In this document: positions 1 to 9,052 of the stretch, piece by piece
Layout: the number at the start of each line of letters is the position of its first letter
Numbering within the stretch: the stretch's first letter is position 1
From: Haliea sp. E1-2-M8
GTDB lineage: Bacteria; Pseudomonadota; Gammaproteobacteria; Pseudomonadales; Halieaceae
NCBI RefSeq assembly: GCF_030649675.1
Contig: NZ_JAUTDR010000013.1
Coordinates: forward strand, 92,800 to 156,799
Reading direction: 5' to 3'
DNA length: 64,000 bases
The notes under the pieces: model-generated
Databases searched by the model: none
Told to the model about the DNA's origin: nothing
The model's input: only the letters and a program-made list of their open reading frames with translations
Made by a program: the position numbers and the translations under genes

Positions 1-569
1 CCGCGGCGGCCCTCGTCAGCGGTGATGACTGTCTGGCAGTCCGCATCCTGGACCCGGTCCACAATCGCGGTGGGAGAGAAGCCGCCGAACACCACGGAGT
101 GAATGGCACCGATGCGGGTGCAGGCGAGCATGGCATAGGCCGCTTCCGGCACCATGGGCATGTAGATGCAGACCCGGTCGCCCTTTTTCACTCCCCGCGC
201 CCGGAGCACGTTGGCCAGGCGACAGACCTGCTCGTGCAACTCCCGGTAAGTAATGTTCTCGCTGGCGGCCGGGTCATCACCCTCCCAGATCAGCGCGGTC
301 TGGTCGGCGCGGGTAGCCAGGTGGCGATCAATGCAGTTGACGCTGACATTGAGCTTGCCGCCGGCAAACCAGCTGGCCCGCCCATCGCTGAAGTCGTAGT
401 CGACCACGGTGTGCCAGGGCTGGTCCCAGCGCAGGAACTCCCGGGCCTGTTCGTCCCAGAAACCCGCCGGATCCTCCACCGAGCGCAGATACATTTCACG
501 ATAGCGCTCAGGCGTGATGTGGGCGTCGCGGAAGTTCTCGGGAACCGGGTGAAGAGGAAACTTTGACAT
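1..569 (-). CDS. acs: acetyl-CoA synthetase, N-terminal part (cut by window edge)
   Basis: AMP-forming acetate--CoA ligase, which activates acetate to acetyl-CoA through acetyl-AMP in the cytoplasm. The ATG is at 569 on the minus strand and about 189 codons remain open to the left edge, so the C-terminal two thirds, including the main adenylation motifs, lie outside. Visible Acs features are an N-terminal cap containing [16 protein letters not shown], the stretch [19 protein letters not shown], and VYMPM-like [21 protein letters not shown] followed by [10 protein letters not shown]. Propionyl-CoA synthetase is a less likely alternative. It is encoded on the same strand as the MBL gene upstream, across a 108-base gap. 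Confidence 0.9.
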   Translation of the reverse strand, partial: MSKFPLHPVPENFRDAHITPERYREMYLRSVEDPAGFWDEQAREFLRWDQPWHTVVDYDFSDGRASWFAGGKLNVSVNCIDRHLATRADQTALIWEGDDPAASENITYRELHEQVCRLANVLRARGVKKGDRVCIYMPMVPEAAYAMLACTRIGAIHSVVFGGFSPTAIVDRVQDADCQTVITADEGRR

Positions 570-677
570 GTTATGGGATCGCTTTTGAGAAAGTGGAGCT
601 CTGATGATACTGCCTGCTCAGCGCGGTGCAACCAGCACACCCGCCCGTATTGGCACCTGCTTCCTGCACCCGCCAGC

Positions 678-1511
678 TCAGCCCAGCCAGACCCAGTGAG
701 CGCCTGCCTCTTCCTGCCTGGCGCGACCTTCCGCGGCCAGCTTGATCAGGTGTGCGGCCAGGGACAGTTTGGCCCATTCGTGGCGCGCCGGGTCGACATC
801 GTCATACACAACCTTGACCAGCGCGTCCATGTCCGCCTGGCCCAGAGTGGAAAGCCCGGCGGCCACCTTGCGCTCGCGCGCCAGCCGGTGTTCCACCAGG
901 CCGGTGACTTCCTCACGAGGCGTATGGATAAGGTCGCCGTGGCCGGGGGCAATGCTCTGCAGCGGATAGTCCAGCAGCAGGCGCAGGGACTCAATGTAGG
1001 CCTTCATGTCGCCACCCGGTGGCACAATCACCACGGTGGAGCCGTTCATGATGTGATCCCCGGCGAAGAGCATGCCGTCCTCTTCCAGCAGGAAGCAGTA
1101 GTGGTTGTTGACGTGACCGGGGGTGTGCAGCGCGCGCAGGGTGAACTCCGGTGCCCGCAACACCCAGTCGTGGGACAGCTCCAGGGTGGGCTGGAAAGTG
1201 TCGTCCTGGAAGCGGTCGTCCGCCGGCAGGGCACCGATCACCTCGGCGCCCGTGGCAGCGGCCACCGCCTGCCAGGCCGGGGAGTGATCCGGATGGGTGT
1301 GGGTGCAGACAATCCAGCGAATCTTGCCTTCCGCAGCCGCCAGAATGGCGTCGACATGCGCAGGGATCGCCGGGCCCGGGTCGAGCACCGCGACCTGCTC
1401 CTGGCCCAGCAGATAGGTGTTGGTGCCGGGCCCGGTCATCATCCCGGGGTTCGGTGCCACCAGGCGCCGCACGCGGCTGTTCAGGGTGAAGGGTATATCG
1501 TGTTCAAACAT
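678..1511 (-). CDS. MBL-fold metallo-hydrolase (LACTB2-like)
   Basis: A 277-residue metallo-beta-lactamase-fold hydrolase. The metal-binding motif THTHPDHSPAW lies near residue 75, with further ligands in HTPGHVNNHY, FAGDHIM and PGHGD. The C-terminal helical region (residues 200-275) resembles the winged-helix tail of LACTB2-like proteins. The ATG at 1511 is four bases after the fabV stop, so the two genes are probably co-transcribed and this start is preferred over longer in-frame extensions into fabV. The substrate cannot be read from the sequence; hydrolysis of a thioester, a phosphodiester or RNA is possible in this family. Confidence 0.85.
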   Translation of the reverse strand: MFEHDIPFTLNSRVRRLVAPNPGMMTGPGTNTYLLGQEQVAVLDPGPAIPAHVDAILAAAEGKIRWIVCTHTHPDHSPAWQAVAAATGAEVIGALPADDRFQDDTFQPTLELSHDWVLRAPEFTLRALHTPGHVNNHYCFLLEEDGMLFAGDHIMNGSTVVIVPPGGDMKAYIESLRLLLDYPLQSIAPGHGDLIHTPREEVTGLVEHRLARERKVAAGLSTLGQADMDALVKVVYDDVDPARHEWAKLSLAAHLIKLAAEGRARQEEAGAHWVWLG

Positions 1512-1515
1512 CGTC

Positions 1516-2706
1516 TCAGACCATATCGCGGATGGGTACCAGCGGACTGACGTCCGCCTCGTAGTCGACCCCGTCCACTTCGAAGCCGAACAGCTGCAGG
1601 AACTCCCGGCGATAGCCGGCGAAATCCGACAGCTGGTGCAGGTTGTCGGTATCGATCTGTTCCCACAGCTGCGCCACTTCCGCCTGCACCGCCGGGTCCA
1701 GCTCCTTGCTGTCGGCGCGCAGCCGCCCCTCATCGTCCAGCTGCGGGGCGGGGTTGTAGAGCGAGTCACGGAACAGGCCGTCAATCTGCTCGATACAGCC
1801 CTCGTGGCTGCCGCGGGCCTTCATCACCTTGAACAGGATCGCCAGGTAGATCGGCATCGCGGGTATCGCCGCGCTGGCCTGGGTAACCACGGCCTTCAGC
1901 ACCGACACCCGGGCGTCACCGCCCTTCGCCGCCAGCCGTTCGCGGATGCCCGTCACGCGGCGGTCCAGGTCCTGCTTGGCCGCACCTATTGTGCCGTGCC
2001 AGTAAATGTCCCAGGTCATTTTCTCGCCGATGTAGGTGTAGGCGGTGGTCTTGGCGCCCTCGGCCAATACGCCGGCCTCATCCAGGGCCTCGATCCACAT
2101 CTGCCAGTCTTCGCCGCCCATGACCGCGACGGTATTGTCGATCTCCTCCTGGGTGGCGGGCTCCAGGTGGAAGTCCTGCACTTCCTGCTTGTCCGTGTTG
2201 ACGCCCTTTTGCACCGTCGGCTTGCCGATCGGCTTGAGGGTGGAAGTGTGGACAACGCCGGTGACCGGGTGCTGGCGCCGGGGCGCCGCCAGGCTGTAGA
2301 CCACCAGGTCGACCTGGCCCAGGTCCGCGCGGATGGTGGCGATGGCCTTCTGCTTGATTTCGTCGCTGAAGGCGTCGCCGTTAATGCTCTTCGCGTACAG
2401 GCCTTCGGACTCGGCGGCGCTGTGGAAGGCAGCGCTGTTGTACCAGCCGGCGCTACCCGGCTTGGTTTCGGTACCTTCCTTCTCGAAGAATATACCCAGG
2501 GTGGCAGCACCGGCCCCGAAGGCCGCGGTGATCCGCGAGGCGAGGCCGTAGCCGGTAGAGGCGCCGATCACCAGCACCCGTTTCGGACCATTCTCGATGC
2601 GGCCGTGGGACTTCACGTAGTCGATCTGGTGGCGGACGTTGGCGGCACAGCCAACCGGGTGGGTGGTGGTACAAAGAAAGCCGCGTACGCGGGGCTTGAT
2701 GATCAT
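1516..2706 (-). CDS. fabV: trans-2-enoyl-CoA/ACP reductase FabV
   Basis: NADH-dependent enoyl reductase of 396 residues, the usual FabV length, catalysing the last step of fatty-acid elongation or reducing trans-2-enoyl-CoA. Conserved features are the N-terminal [15 protein letters not shown], the nucleotide-binding stretch [15 protein letters not shown] near residues 45-60, and the FabV active-site Tyr-X8-Lys motif [10 protein letters not shown] near residue 235. FabV is naturally insensitive to triclosan in several species, a family property not tested here. It is the first gene of a likely two-gene operon with the MBL hydrolase. No FabI copy is present in this window. Confidence 0.95.
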   Translation of the reverse strand: MIIKPRVRGFLCTTTHPVGCAANVRHQIDYVKSHGRIENGPKRVLVIGASTGYGLASRITAAFGAGAATLGIFFEKEGTETKPGSAGWYNSAAFHSAAESEGLYAKSINGDAFSDEIKQKAIATIRADLGQVDLVVYSLAAPRRQHPVTGVVHTSTLKPIGKPTVQKGVNTDKQEVQDFHLEPATQEEIDNTVAVMGGEDWQMWIEALDEAGVLAEGAKTTAYTYIGEKMTWDIYWHGTIGAAKQDLDRRVTGIRERLAAKGGDARVSVLKAVVTQASAAIPAMPIYLAILFKVMKARGSHEGCIEQIDGLFRDSLYNPAPQLDDEGRLRADSKELDPAVQAEVAQLWEQIDTDNLHQLSDFAGYRREFLQLFGFEVDGVDYEADVSPLVPIRDMV

Positions 2707-2840
2707 GATTGGTCGCTTTCCTGGTTCTGTGAATAACTGTCAGACCCCGCCAGGGGCGCAGATCGCGAGTGTATCACAGGGTGGCTACCCGGTAGTGCCT
2801 GACCTCGGGAGCGTGCGACGCCCACATCACCGCCATATTG

Positions 2841-2880
2841 GCGTCACATATCGGTCACCCAACCGCCATTAACCTGTCAC
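2841..2880 (+). promoter_or_regulatory. tandem Pho-box-like direct repeats
   Basis: GTCAC half-sites begin at 2843, 2854 and 2876, and a weaker GCCAT lies at 2865. All are in 11-base phase, which is the spacing of PhoB boxes. The two 18-base units (2841-2858 and 2863-2880) each match about 14 of 18 positions of the consensus CTGTCATAWAWCTGTCAY, counted by eye. They end 55 bases before the ATG of the lipoprotein at 2936, and a poor -10 candidate (CTTTAG, 2895-2900) follows. PhoB control is an inference. Confidence 0.55.
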
Positions 2881-2935
2881 AGAAAGCCTCCACGCTTTAG
2901 CGCTGAAACCAAAACACAATCATGGAGACGAATGC

Positions 2936-4792
2936 ATGCGTACCCCGAAACTTTGGTTAATGGCTACCTGCCTTTCCCTGCCGCTGGTACTGGCCGGCTG
3001 CGAAGGCGATGACGGCAGTGACGGTGCGGCGGGCCCCGCTGGCGCACCCGGAGCACCCGGGGCGCCGGGGCAGGACGCCACCGCCAGCACCATCGCCCTC
3101 AGCTTTCTGGGCCGCTACGAGACCGGCGAATTTGATGAAAGCGCAGCCGAGATCGTGGACTATGACCCGGCCACGCGCCAGGTTTTCGTGGTCAACGCGA
3201 ACTCGGGCCGGATCGATATCCTCGACATCAGCGCCCCGGAAATGCCAACTCTGACCGACTCGCTCGACGTGGCTGCAGATATTGCCAGCGCTGTCCCCGC
3301 CGTCGCCAGTGCCGCCGACCTCGGCGCCGCCAACAGTGTGGCCGTATCCGGGAATACACTCGCGGTTGCTGTCGAGGCCGCGGTGAAACAGGACAACGGC
3401 TATGTCGCGTTCTACCAGACCGACGGCACTTTCCTCGCCGCGGTCGAGGCCGGCGCGCTGCCGGACATGGTCGCCATCACGCCGGACGGCAACACGGCGC
3501 TGGTGGCCAATGAGGGGGAACCCAACGGCGACTACAGCGTGGACCCTGAAGGCAGCATCACGCTGATCGACATCTCCGGCGGTGCCGGCACTGTTACTTC
3601 GGCCAACGTCACCCAGCTGCGCTTCACGGCCTTCAATGCCGGCGGCGCCAAGTCCCTGGGCAGCGACGTCCGCACTTCACCCAAGAGCGCCAGCGTGGCC
3701 CAGGACCTGGAGCCCGAGTACATCGCCGTGTCGGCGGACAGCAGCACTGCCTGGGTTGCGCTGCAGGAAAACAACGCCATCGCGGTCATTGATGTAAGCG
3801 CCAGAGAGATCAGCGCAGTGCGTGGTCTCGGCTTCAAGGACCACGGCCTGATCGGCAACGAACTGGATGCCAGCAACCGCGATGGTGGCATCAACATTCG
3901 CCAGTGGCCCCTGCTGGGCGTGTACATGCCCGACACCATCGACAGCTATGAGTACAACGGCATCACCTACCTGGTTACCGCCAACGAAGGCGATGGCCGG
4001 GAATACCTGACCGATGCGGACAGCGCCGAGGACTGCACCGCCCAGGGTGGTTTTGATTTCGACGACGGCGACTGCTTCCATTATCTGGACGAAATCCGGG
4101 TCGGGGACATCCTCGACAGCGGTGCCAGCATTGAGCTCGCCAACCTGGAGCGCTTCGCCCCGGACCTGGACACCCTGAGCGACAATGCCAACCTGGGACG
4201 GATCAAGGTGATTACCACCCTGGGGGTTCGCGACTGCCCCGCGGGCAGCCTGGAAGTCAGCGGCCAGCCGACTGCGGGTTGTGTCTACGAGCAGCTGTAC
4301 AGCTACGGCGGCCGCTCCTTCAGCATCTTCAATGGCGACACCGGTGAACTGGTCTTTGACAGCGGCAGTGACTTCGAGACCATCACCGCCCAGCGTCTCG
4401 GCGCCGACTTCAACGCCACCAATGACGAGAACGACGGCGATGACCGCTCGGACGACAAGGGTCCGGAACCGGAAGCAATCGAGATTGCCCGTATCGATGG
4501 CAAGGTCTACGCCTTTATCGGTCTGGAGCGGGTTGGCGGCATCATGGTGTATGACATCACTAACCCCGAGAGCGCGGAATTCCTGCAATACATCAACACG
4601 CGCGATTTCAGCGTGGACATTGAAGAGCTTGTCGATGCCGGGGATTTCTCCGCCGTTGGCGACCTGGGACCGGAGTCCATCAAGTTCATTGCCGCAGGCG
4701 ACAGCCCCACCGGCGAAGCACTGCTGGTTGTCGGCAACGAAGTCAGCGGCACCACCGCGCTGTTCGGCGTCAACCTGGTGAGCAACGACTGA
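2936..4792 (+). CDS. choice-of-anchor I family lipoprotein with collagen-like N-terminal stretch
   Basis: A 618-residue exported lipoprotein. The signal sequence ends in the lipobox LAGC (Cys22), followed by an acidic linker and Gly-X-Y triplets (GPAGAPGAPGAPGQ, about residues 33-46). The body is a beta-propeller-like fold of the choice-of-anchor I / mesenchyme-specific glycoprotein-like family, with recognisable stretches EYIAVSADSSTAWVALQENN, ANEGDGREY, GGRSFSIF and GNEVSGTT. Relatives are often annotated as alkaline phosphatases, but no phosphatase active site is evident. The Pho-box-like upstream region suggests expression under phosphate limitation (inference). A strong terminator follows, so it is probably monocistronic. 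Confidence 0.8.
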   Translation: MRTPKLWLMATCLSLPLVLAGCEGDDGSDGAAGPAGAPGAPGAPGQDATASTIALSFLGRYETGEFDESAAEIVDYDPATRQVFVVNANSGRIDILDISAPEMPTLTDSLDVAADIASAVPAVASAADLGAANSVAVSGNTLAVAVEAAVKQDNGYVAFYQTDGTFLAAVEAGALPDMVAITPDGNTALVANEGEPNGDYSVDPEGSITLIDISGGAGTVTSANVTQLRFTAFNAGGAKSLGSDVRTSPKSASVAQDLEPEYIAVSADSSTAWVALQENNAIAVIDVSAREISAVRGLGFKDHGLIGNELDASNRDGGINIRQWPLLGVYMPDTIDSYEYNGITYLVTANEGDGREYLTDADSAEDCTAQGGFDFDDGDCFHYLDEIRVGDILDSGASIELANLERFAPDLDTLSDNANLGRIKVITTLGVRDCPAGSLEVSGQPTAGCVYEQLYSYGGRSFSIFNGDTGELVFDSGSDFETITAQRLGADFNATNDENDGDDRSDDKGPEPEAIEIARIDGKVYAFIGLERVGGIMVYDITNPESAEFLQYINTRDFSVDIEELVDAGDFSAVGDLGPESIKFIAAGDSPTGEALLVVGNEVSGTTALFGVNLVSND

Positions 4793-4813
4793 TTCTACAG
4801 CACCAGCCATCTA

Positions 4814-4847
4814 CCCCGGCCCGCACACCGCGCGCCGGGGTTTTTTT
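4814..4847 (+). terminator. rho-independent terminator of the lipoprotein gene
   Basis: A seven-base stem, CCCCGGC (4814-4820) pairing with GCCGGGG (4834-4840), is followed by seven T residues (4841-4847). It starts 21 bases after the stop codon and ends just before the 3' end of the convergent pseudogene. Confidence 0.85.
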
Positions 4848-4850
4848 CGT

Positions 4851-5790
4851 TCAGGGCAGCTTGCTGATCCAGAGCGTCTGGTAGGGCTGCAGCAGTAGCT
4901 GCTGCTCGCGACTCGCGTAATGCTCATCGCCGATCAGGTCGCGCCAGCCAGCGTTGCCCACCAGGTTGATATCCAGCAGGTTCAGCGGTTGCGGTTGATC
5001 GGTGATATTGCTGATGCAGAAGCTGCTCTGCTTACCATCCATGCTCTGGCGCCAGAAGCCAAACAACGACACCCCCAGCTGCAGCGTGAACTGGGTTGCA
5101 TTGGGGTGGAACGCCGGCTGTGCCGCCCGCAGGCGTAGCAGAGCCTGCAGCCGCGTCAGTACCTGGTGATGATCACTGGCAGGGTCGGCGAGCTCCGCCT
5201 CCAGCGCTGCCAGTGACCACTGGTGGCGATTGATACACCGGCTGTGGCCGCTGTGCTCTACCCGCTGGTAGTCATTGCGGGTGCCCAGCAGGCTGTGGAT
5301 GTACAGGCCGGGAATTCCCTCGAGAGCAAACATGATGCTGTGGGCACAGACAAGCCTTTCCAGCCCCCAGGTGTCGGCGCCGCGAACGGTGCCCTGCAGC
5401 GCATCGTAAAGGGCAATGTTGACCTCGTAAGGACGCTTCTCGTCACCCTCCAGCGCACGCCAGGACACCCGCCCGCCAAATGTCTCAAGGATAGTGATCA
5501 GTGTCGATAACTCCTCGTCGCTGAGTTCCACAGAAAAGCAATGGCATCGAGGCGGAAGAGCCGCACGCCCCGGTCCAGGTACAGACGCAGGATGGCGACG
5601 AACTGCAGCAGCACCTCCGGATTGCGGAAATCGAGATCGACCGGGTCGTGGCTGAAGGTGCACCAGACGTAGCGCGTGCCCCGCGCCGTTTCCACCTCCC
5701 GCAGCAGGGGCGAGGTACGGGGGCGCACGACCGCCGACAGGTCGGTGTCGGGGGCAACGGTGAAAAAATAGTCGCGCCCGGGAGCCTCGC
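4851..5790 (-). pseudogene. remnant of GH13_18 glucosylglycerate/sucrose phosphorylase
   Basis: Pieces of a roughly 560-residue GH13 subfamily 18 phosphorylase in two frames. The upstream piece (about 5503-5790) encodes [32 protein letters not shown] and the nucleophile motif [12 protein letters not shown]. It then runs out of frame after AFLW. The downstream piece (about 4851-5520) encodes LSDEEL, PYEVNIALYDAL, GIPGLYIHSLLG and TRNDYQRVEHSG through to a normal C-terminus. Missing are the N-terminal third and the central segment that normally carries the acid/base Glu and the transition-state Asp, so activity is implausible. Glucosylglycerate phosphorylase is favoured over sucrose phosphorylase because of the neighbouring glycerate kinase and HAD phosphatase remnant. 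Confidence 0.8.
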
Positions 5791-6256
5791 ACTGTCGCCT
5801 ATGGCCAGGTCACGCACATCCCGTGCCGGATTTTGCCGCTGGTAGCAGTCGCGCAACCAGCGCAGTGCAGTTCCTTTGTCGCAGCCCCCCGCCACGCTGA
5901 GAAAGCGCCCCCCCCTGGAGCACAGTGGCGCCGGCCCCGGCCAGCCAACGCTGCCGGGGCGGCGCGAACTCGCGGACCCAGCCATCGTCTTCGCGCCGGC
6001 AGTCGGGTGGTGTCTGCCCAAAGCTCCCGCGGGGGATGAACACCGCGGCGCCGTTTTCAACGATGAACGGATCCCGATTGTCCAACCGGGCACGCAGAGG
6101 TTCGATCTCGGCGCGGGTCTTGCTGCTGCAGAAGATCAGCGGTATCTCGCGCTCGCGCAGGGCCTCCAGCCCGGGCAGGGCCGCCCGAAAGCTGTAGTCG
6201 CGGTGGTCCAGCAGCGATCCGTCCAGGTCGCTGAACACCAGCAACAAGCGGCTCAC
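5791..6256 (-). pseudogene. remnant of HAD-IIB glucosyl/mannosyl-3-phosphoglycerate phosphatase
   Basis: Begins with GTG at 6256, overlapping the kinase stop by GTGA. The N-terminus is typical of the family: FSDLDGSLLDHRDYSF (HAD motif I), FCSSKTRAEI and PFIVENGAAVFIP. The cap domain is mostly missing: only about 45 residues separate VENGAAVFIP from QGGRFLSVAGGCDKG, where about 120 are usual. A run of eight G residues (5908-5915 on the plus strand as C8) shifts the frame; dropping one G restores GGRFLSVAGGCDKGTALRW. The homology stops at the motif LAIGDS near 5791 and phosphorylase sequence begins at once. The cap deletion, the frameshift and the lost C-terminus make it non-functional. Confidence 0.8.
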
Positions 6257-7170
6257 GCCGGCACTTCCGGGCCGTGCCAGCTGCGGATCACCCGGTCGCG
6301 GTCCAGCTCCCAGACCAGGCCCATCGACGGCGGCAGGGTGGCCAGGCAGTGCCGCGTCAGGCGCTCGTAGTGCTGGACGAAGCGGGCCAGGGCGGGCGCG
6401 TCCATCACCCGGGTGCCGGCCGCGTGGCCCAGCCCCGCAGCCAGTTTGTGTTCCTGCTCGCTGCGCCAGCGCAGGACCTCGTCAAAGGACGGCGCCCGCA
6501 GCATCAGCCAGATAGCCACCCGCTGGTGCAGCCGGGCATAGTCGCCCGCCAGGCAAGCGTTGGCGTAGCGGCGCCAGCGGCCGGCGCTGTCCTCCTCTCG
6601 CTCGAGCGTGTTGCAGGGCTCGGTGAGGGCCGCCTCCGGCTGGGGCGACGCGCCCAGGCACCAGCCTTCCAGCAGGATCACATCCAGCGGCGGCTGCACT
6701 CGCGGCCAGTGCGTGCACGGCAGGCGATCGTCACGGGCCTTGTCGAAGCGCGGCACCGGCACCGGCAAGGTGCCGGCCGCGGCACCCAGTGCCTCAAGCG
6801 TCCGCAGTAACAGGGGAATATCGTGGGTTCCGGGCACGCCCCGGGTAAGCAGCAGGGGGTGTACCTCAGAGGCCAAATGCTGGCGCGCCGTGCGGGTCAG
6901 GTAGACGTCGTCGATGGACAGGGACAGGGCGCGCAGGCCGGCTTCGTGCTCCAGCCACTGGCAAAAATAGTCGCTGAGGGTGGTTTTGCCCGAACCCTGC
7001 GCACCATTAATGCCCACCACCAGAGGGCGGCTTGCACCGGAGCAGTGCGCGGCCAGCTGCGCAGCGACGGGGTCGAACCAGCGCTCGGCCTGGTCAAGAT
7101 AGTCCACCGACAGCCCCCGCTGGTCGGTAAACCGTGCTTGCCAGCCCGCAAGTGGGCAATCCTTCCCCAT
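6253..7170 (-). CDS. D-glycerate 3-kinase-like P-loop kinase
   Basis: A 305-residue kinase of the plant GLYK / yeast Tda10-like group, expected to phosphorylate D-glycerate to 3-phosphoglycerate. The Walker A motif GINGAQGSGKTT is near residue 55, SLSIDDVYLT near 90, and VILLEGWCLG near 160. The C-terminal part contains LMLRAPSFDEVLRWRSEQE and MDAPALARFVQHYERLT, typical of the family. The ATG at 7170 has a purine-rich GAGGGAA site upstream. It is the first and only intact gene of what was a three-gene operon; glycerate would be the product of glucosylglycerate phosphorolysis. It may be retained for glycerate from another source. Confidence 0.8.
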   Translation of the reverse strand: MGKDCPLAGWQARFTDQRGLSVDYLDQAERWFDPVAAQLAAHCSGASRPLVVGINGAQGSGKTTLSDYFCQWLEHEAGLRALSLSIDDVYLTRTARQHLASEVHPLLLTRGVPGTHDIPLLLRTLEALGAAAGTLPVPVPRFDKARDDRLPCTHWPRVQPPLDVILLEGWCLGASPQPEAALTEPCNTLEREEDSAGRWRRYANACLAGDYARLHQRVAIWLMLRAPSFDEVLRWRSEQEHKLAAGLGHAAGTRVMDAPALARFVQHYERLTRHCLATLPPSMGLVWELDRDRVIRSWHGPEVPA

Positions 7171-7289
7171 CAGTTCCCTCTTCTGGCTACCCGCCTGTTT
7201 ACAGTGTACTAGCAGGTGGCGTGCCAGCCTTCACCCGATGCTCTACAGATGCTGGGCGGGCGGGGGACAATCCCGGGAACGAACGCCGC

Positions 7290-9032
7290 CTACAGCAGCA
7301 GGCGACGGATATCCCCGAGCAGAGCAACCAGCTGGGTGCAGAAGCGGCCGGCGTCGCCGCCGTTGATCACCCGGTGGTCATAGGACAGGGCCAGCGGCAG
7401 CAGGGTGCGGGGCTGAAAGGCCTGCCCGTCCCAGACCGGCTTGACGCTGGCCCGGGACACGCCGAGGATCCCCACTTCCGGGGTGTTGACGATGGGCGAG
7501 AAGCCGTTGCCGCCGATACCGCCGAGACTGGAAATGGTGAAACAGCCACCCTGCATGTCTGCCGGCTTGAGCTTGCGCTCGCGGGCTTTCTCCGCCATTT
7601 CCAGCACTTCCTCGGCGAGTTGCCAGAGGGTCTTCCGGTCCACGTCGCGGATCACCGGCACCATCAGGCCCGCCGGGGTATCCACCGCCATGCCGATATG
7701 AATATAGCGCTTGTAGACCAGGTTCTCGCCGTCCGCTGACAGGGAGGCGCTGAACTTGGGGTTGTCGCGCAGGGCGATGGCACAGGCCTTGAGCAGGAAA
7801 GGCATGGGCGTGAGCTTGGTGTTGCGCTGTTCCGCCTCGGCCTTGAGCCCCTTGCGGAAGTCCTCCAGCTCGGTGATGTCGGCATCGTCAAACTGGGTGA
7901 CATGGGGCACGTTGAGCCAGCTGCGGTGCATGTTCGCCGCGGTGAGTTTATCCAGCTTGGTGCGGGGCACCTCCTCGATGTCGCCAAACGCACTGAAATC
8001 CACTTCCGGCACCGCGGGGATTCCCGAACCCGAGGTCACCGCGGCCGACTTGCCGCTCAATGCACGCTGCACAAAGCTCTGCACATCTTCCTTGAGCACC
8101 CGCTCACGGGGGCCGCTGCCGGTTACCTTGCTGAGCTCCACCCCCAGCTCCCGGGCCATCTTGCGCACTGCCGGACCCGCGTAAACCAGCTGATCGTCCG
8201 CCGCTGCCCGGGGCTGAGTCGCCTCCGCGGGGGTCACCCGGTCCGTTGCCGAGCGCCTGGCGGGCTGTTCAGCTGCCGCCTGCCCGTCGCTCTCGTCCGA
8301 CGTGGCCGGCGTGGAGTCTTTCTCTGCTTCGGGCTCGCTGCCGCCGTCGCCCGCGGCCGCGGACTCCAGCACCACCAGAGGATCGCCCTGGCGCACCGCA
8401 CTACCTTCCTTGACCAGCCACTTCAGCACCGTGCCGGCGTGGGTGGAGGGCACCTCCATGGATGCCTTGTCGGACTCCAGCACCACCAGCGAGTCGCCCT
8501 CGGCAACCTCATCGCCCACCTTGACGCTGAGTTCGATGAGGTCCACGTCATCCTCGGTGCCGATATCCGGCACGGTGATGGTGATTTCCTCGACAGCGCT
8601 GCCTTTCGCATCCGCGGAGGCGCTGTCATCCTCACTTGCTTCATCAGAGGCCGGCGCTTGCTCCTTCTCTTTGTCGGCGGCGGGCGCAGCGGCGGGCTTG
8701 GCTGGCTCTTTCGGTTCCTTCTTCGGTTCTTTCTTCGGTTCCTTCTTCGGTTCTTCCGCCTCCTCTGGTTGCTCGGTCTCCCCGGCCTCTTTGTCCGCCG
8801 TCTCCACCATCAGGATCGGGGCTCCCTCGGCCAGCTCATCGCCAACCTTGACCAATACCTCCAGCACCTTGCCGGTCACGTCCGAGGGAATCTCCATCGA
8901 CGCCTTGTCCGACTCGAGCACGAGCAGGCCCTGCTCCAGTTCGATCTCGTCGCCAACCGCCACCAGCAACTCGATCACTTCCGCGCCCTCGGCGCCGCCA
9001 ATATCCGGTACCGTTACCTGTTTCTTAGCCAT
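7290..9032 (-). CDS. aceF: pyruvate dehydrogenase E2, dihydrolipoamide acetyltransferase
   Basis: A 580-residue E2 core subunit that moves the acetyl group from lipoyl-lysine to CoA. There are two lipoyl domains (about residues 3-78 and 150-225), each with the lipoylated Lys in ESDKASMEIP or ESDKASMEVP, joined by linkers rich in Lys-Glu-Pro-Ala that include three KKEP tandem repeats. The E3-binding domain (YAGPAVRKMARELGVEL to LKEDVQSFV) precedes the catalytic domain ending in SYDHRVINGGDAGRF. Asn replaces the Asp of the textbook HxxxDG motif; I recall the same Asn in Pseudomonas/Azotobacter E2p, so it is not read as a lesion. It lies 20 bases after aceE. Confidence 0.97.
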   Translation of the reverse strand: MAKKQVTVPDIGGAEGAEVIELLVAVGDEIELEQGLLVLESDKASMEIPSDVTGKVLEVLVKVGDELAEGAPILMVETADKEAGETEQPEEAEEPKKEPKKEPKKEPKEPAKPAAAPAADKEKEQAPASDEASEDDSASADAKGSAVEEITITVPDIGTEDDVDLIELSVKVGDEVAEGDSLVVLESDKASMEVPSTHAGTVLKWLVKEGSAVRQGDPLVVLESAAAGDGGSEPEAEKDSTPATSDESDGQAAAEQPARRSATDRVTPAEATQPRAAADDQLVYAGPAVRKMARELGVELSKVTGSGPRERVLKEDVQSFVQRALSGKSAAVTSGSGIPAVPEVDFSAFGDIEEVPRTKLDKLTAANMHRSWLNVPHVTQFDDADITELEDFRKGLKAEAEQRNTKLTPMPFLLKACAIALRDNPKFSASLSADGENLVYKRYIHIGMAVDTPAGLMVPVIRDVDRKTLWQLAEEVLEMAEKARERKLKPADMQGGCFTISSLGGIGGNGFSPIVNTPEVGILGVSRASVKPVWDGQAFQPRTLLPLALSYDHRVINGGDAGRFCTQLVALLGDIRRLLL

Positions 9033-9052
9033 GCGCTTCGTATCCTGTACCG

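Noticed and set aside
8990..9035. E2 catalytic motif with Asn (HRVINGG near 7370-7400) as a possible lesion.
   Set aside because: From memory, Pseudomonas/Azotobacter-type E2p also carry Asn at this place, and the operon is otherwise intact.
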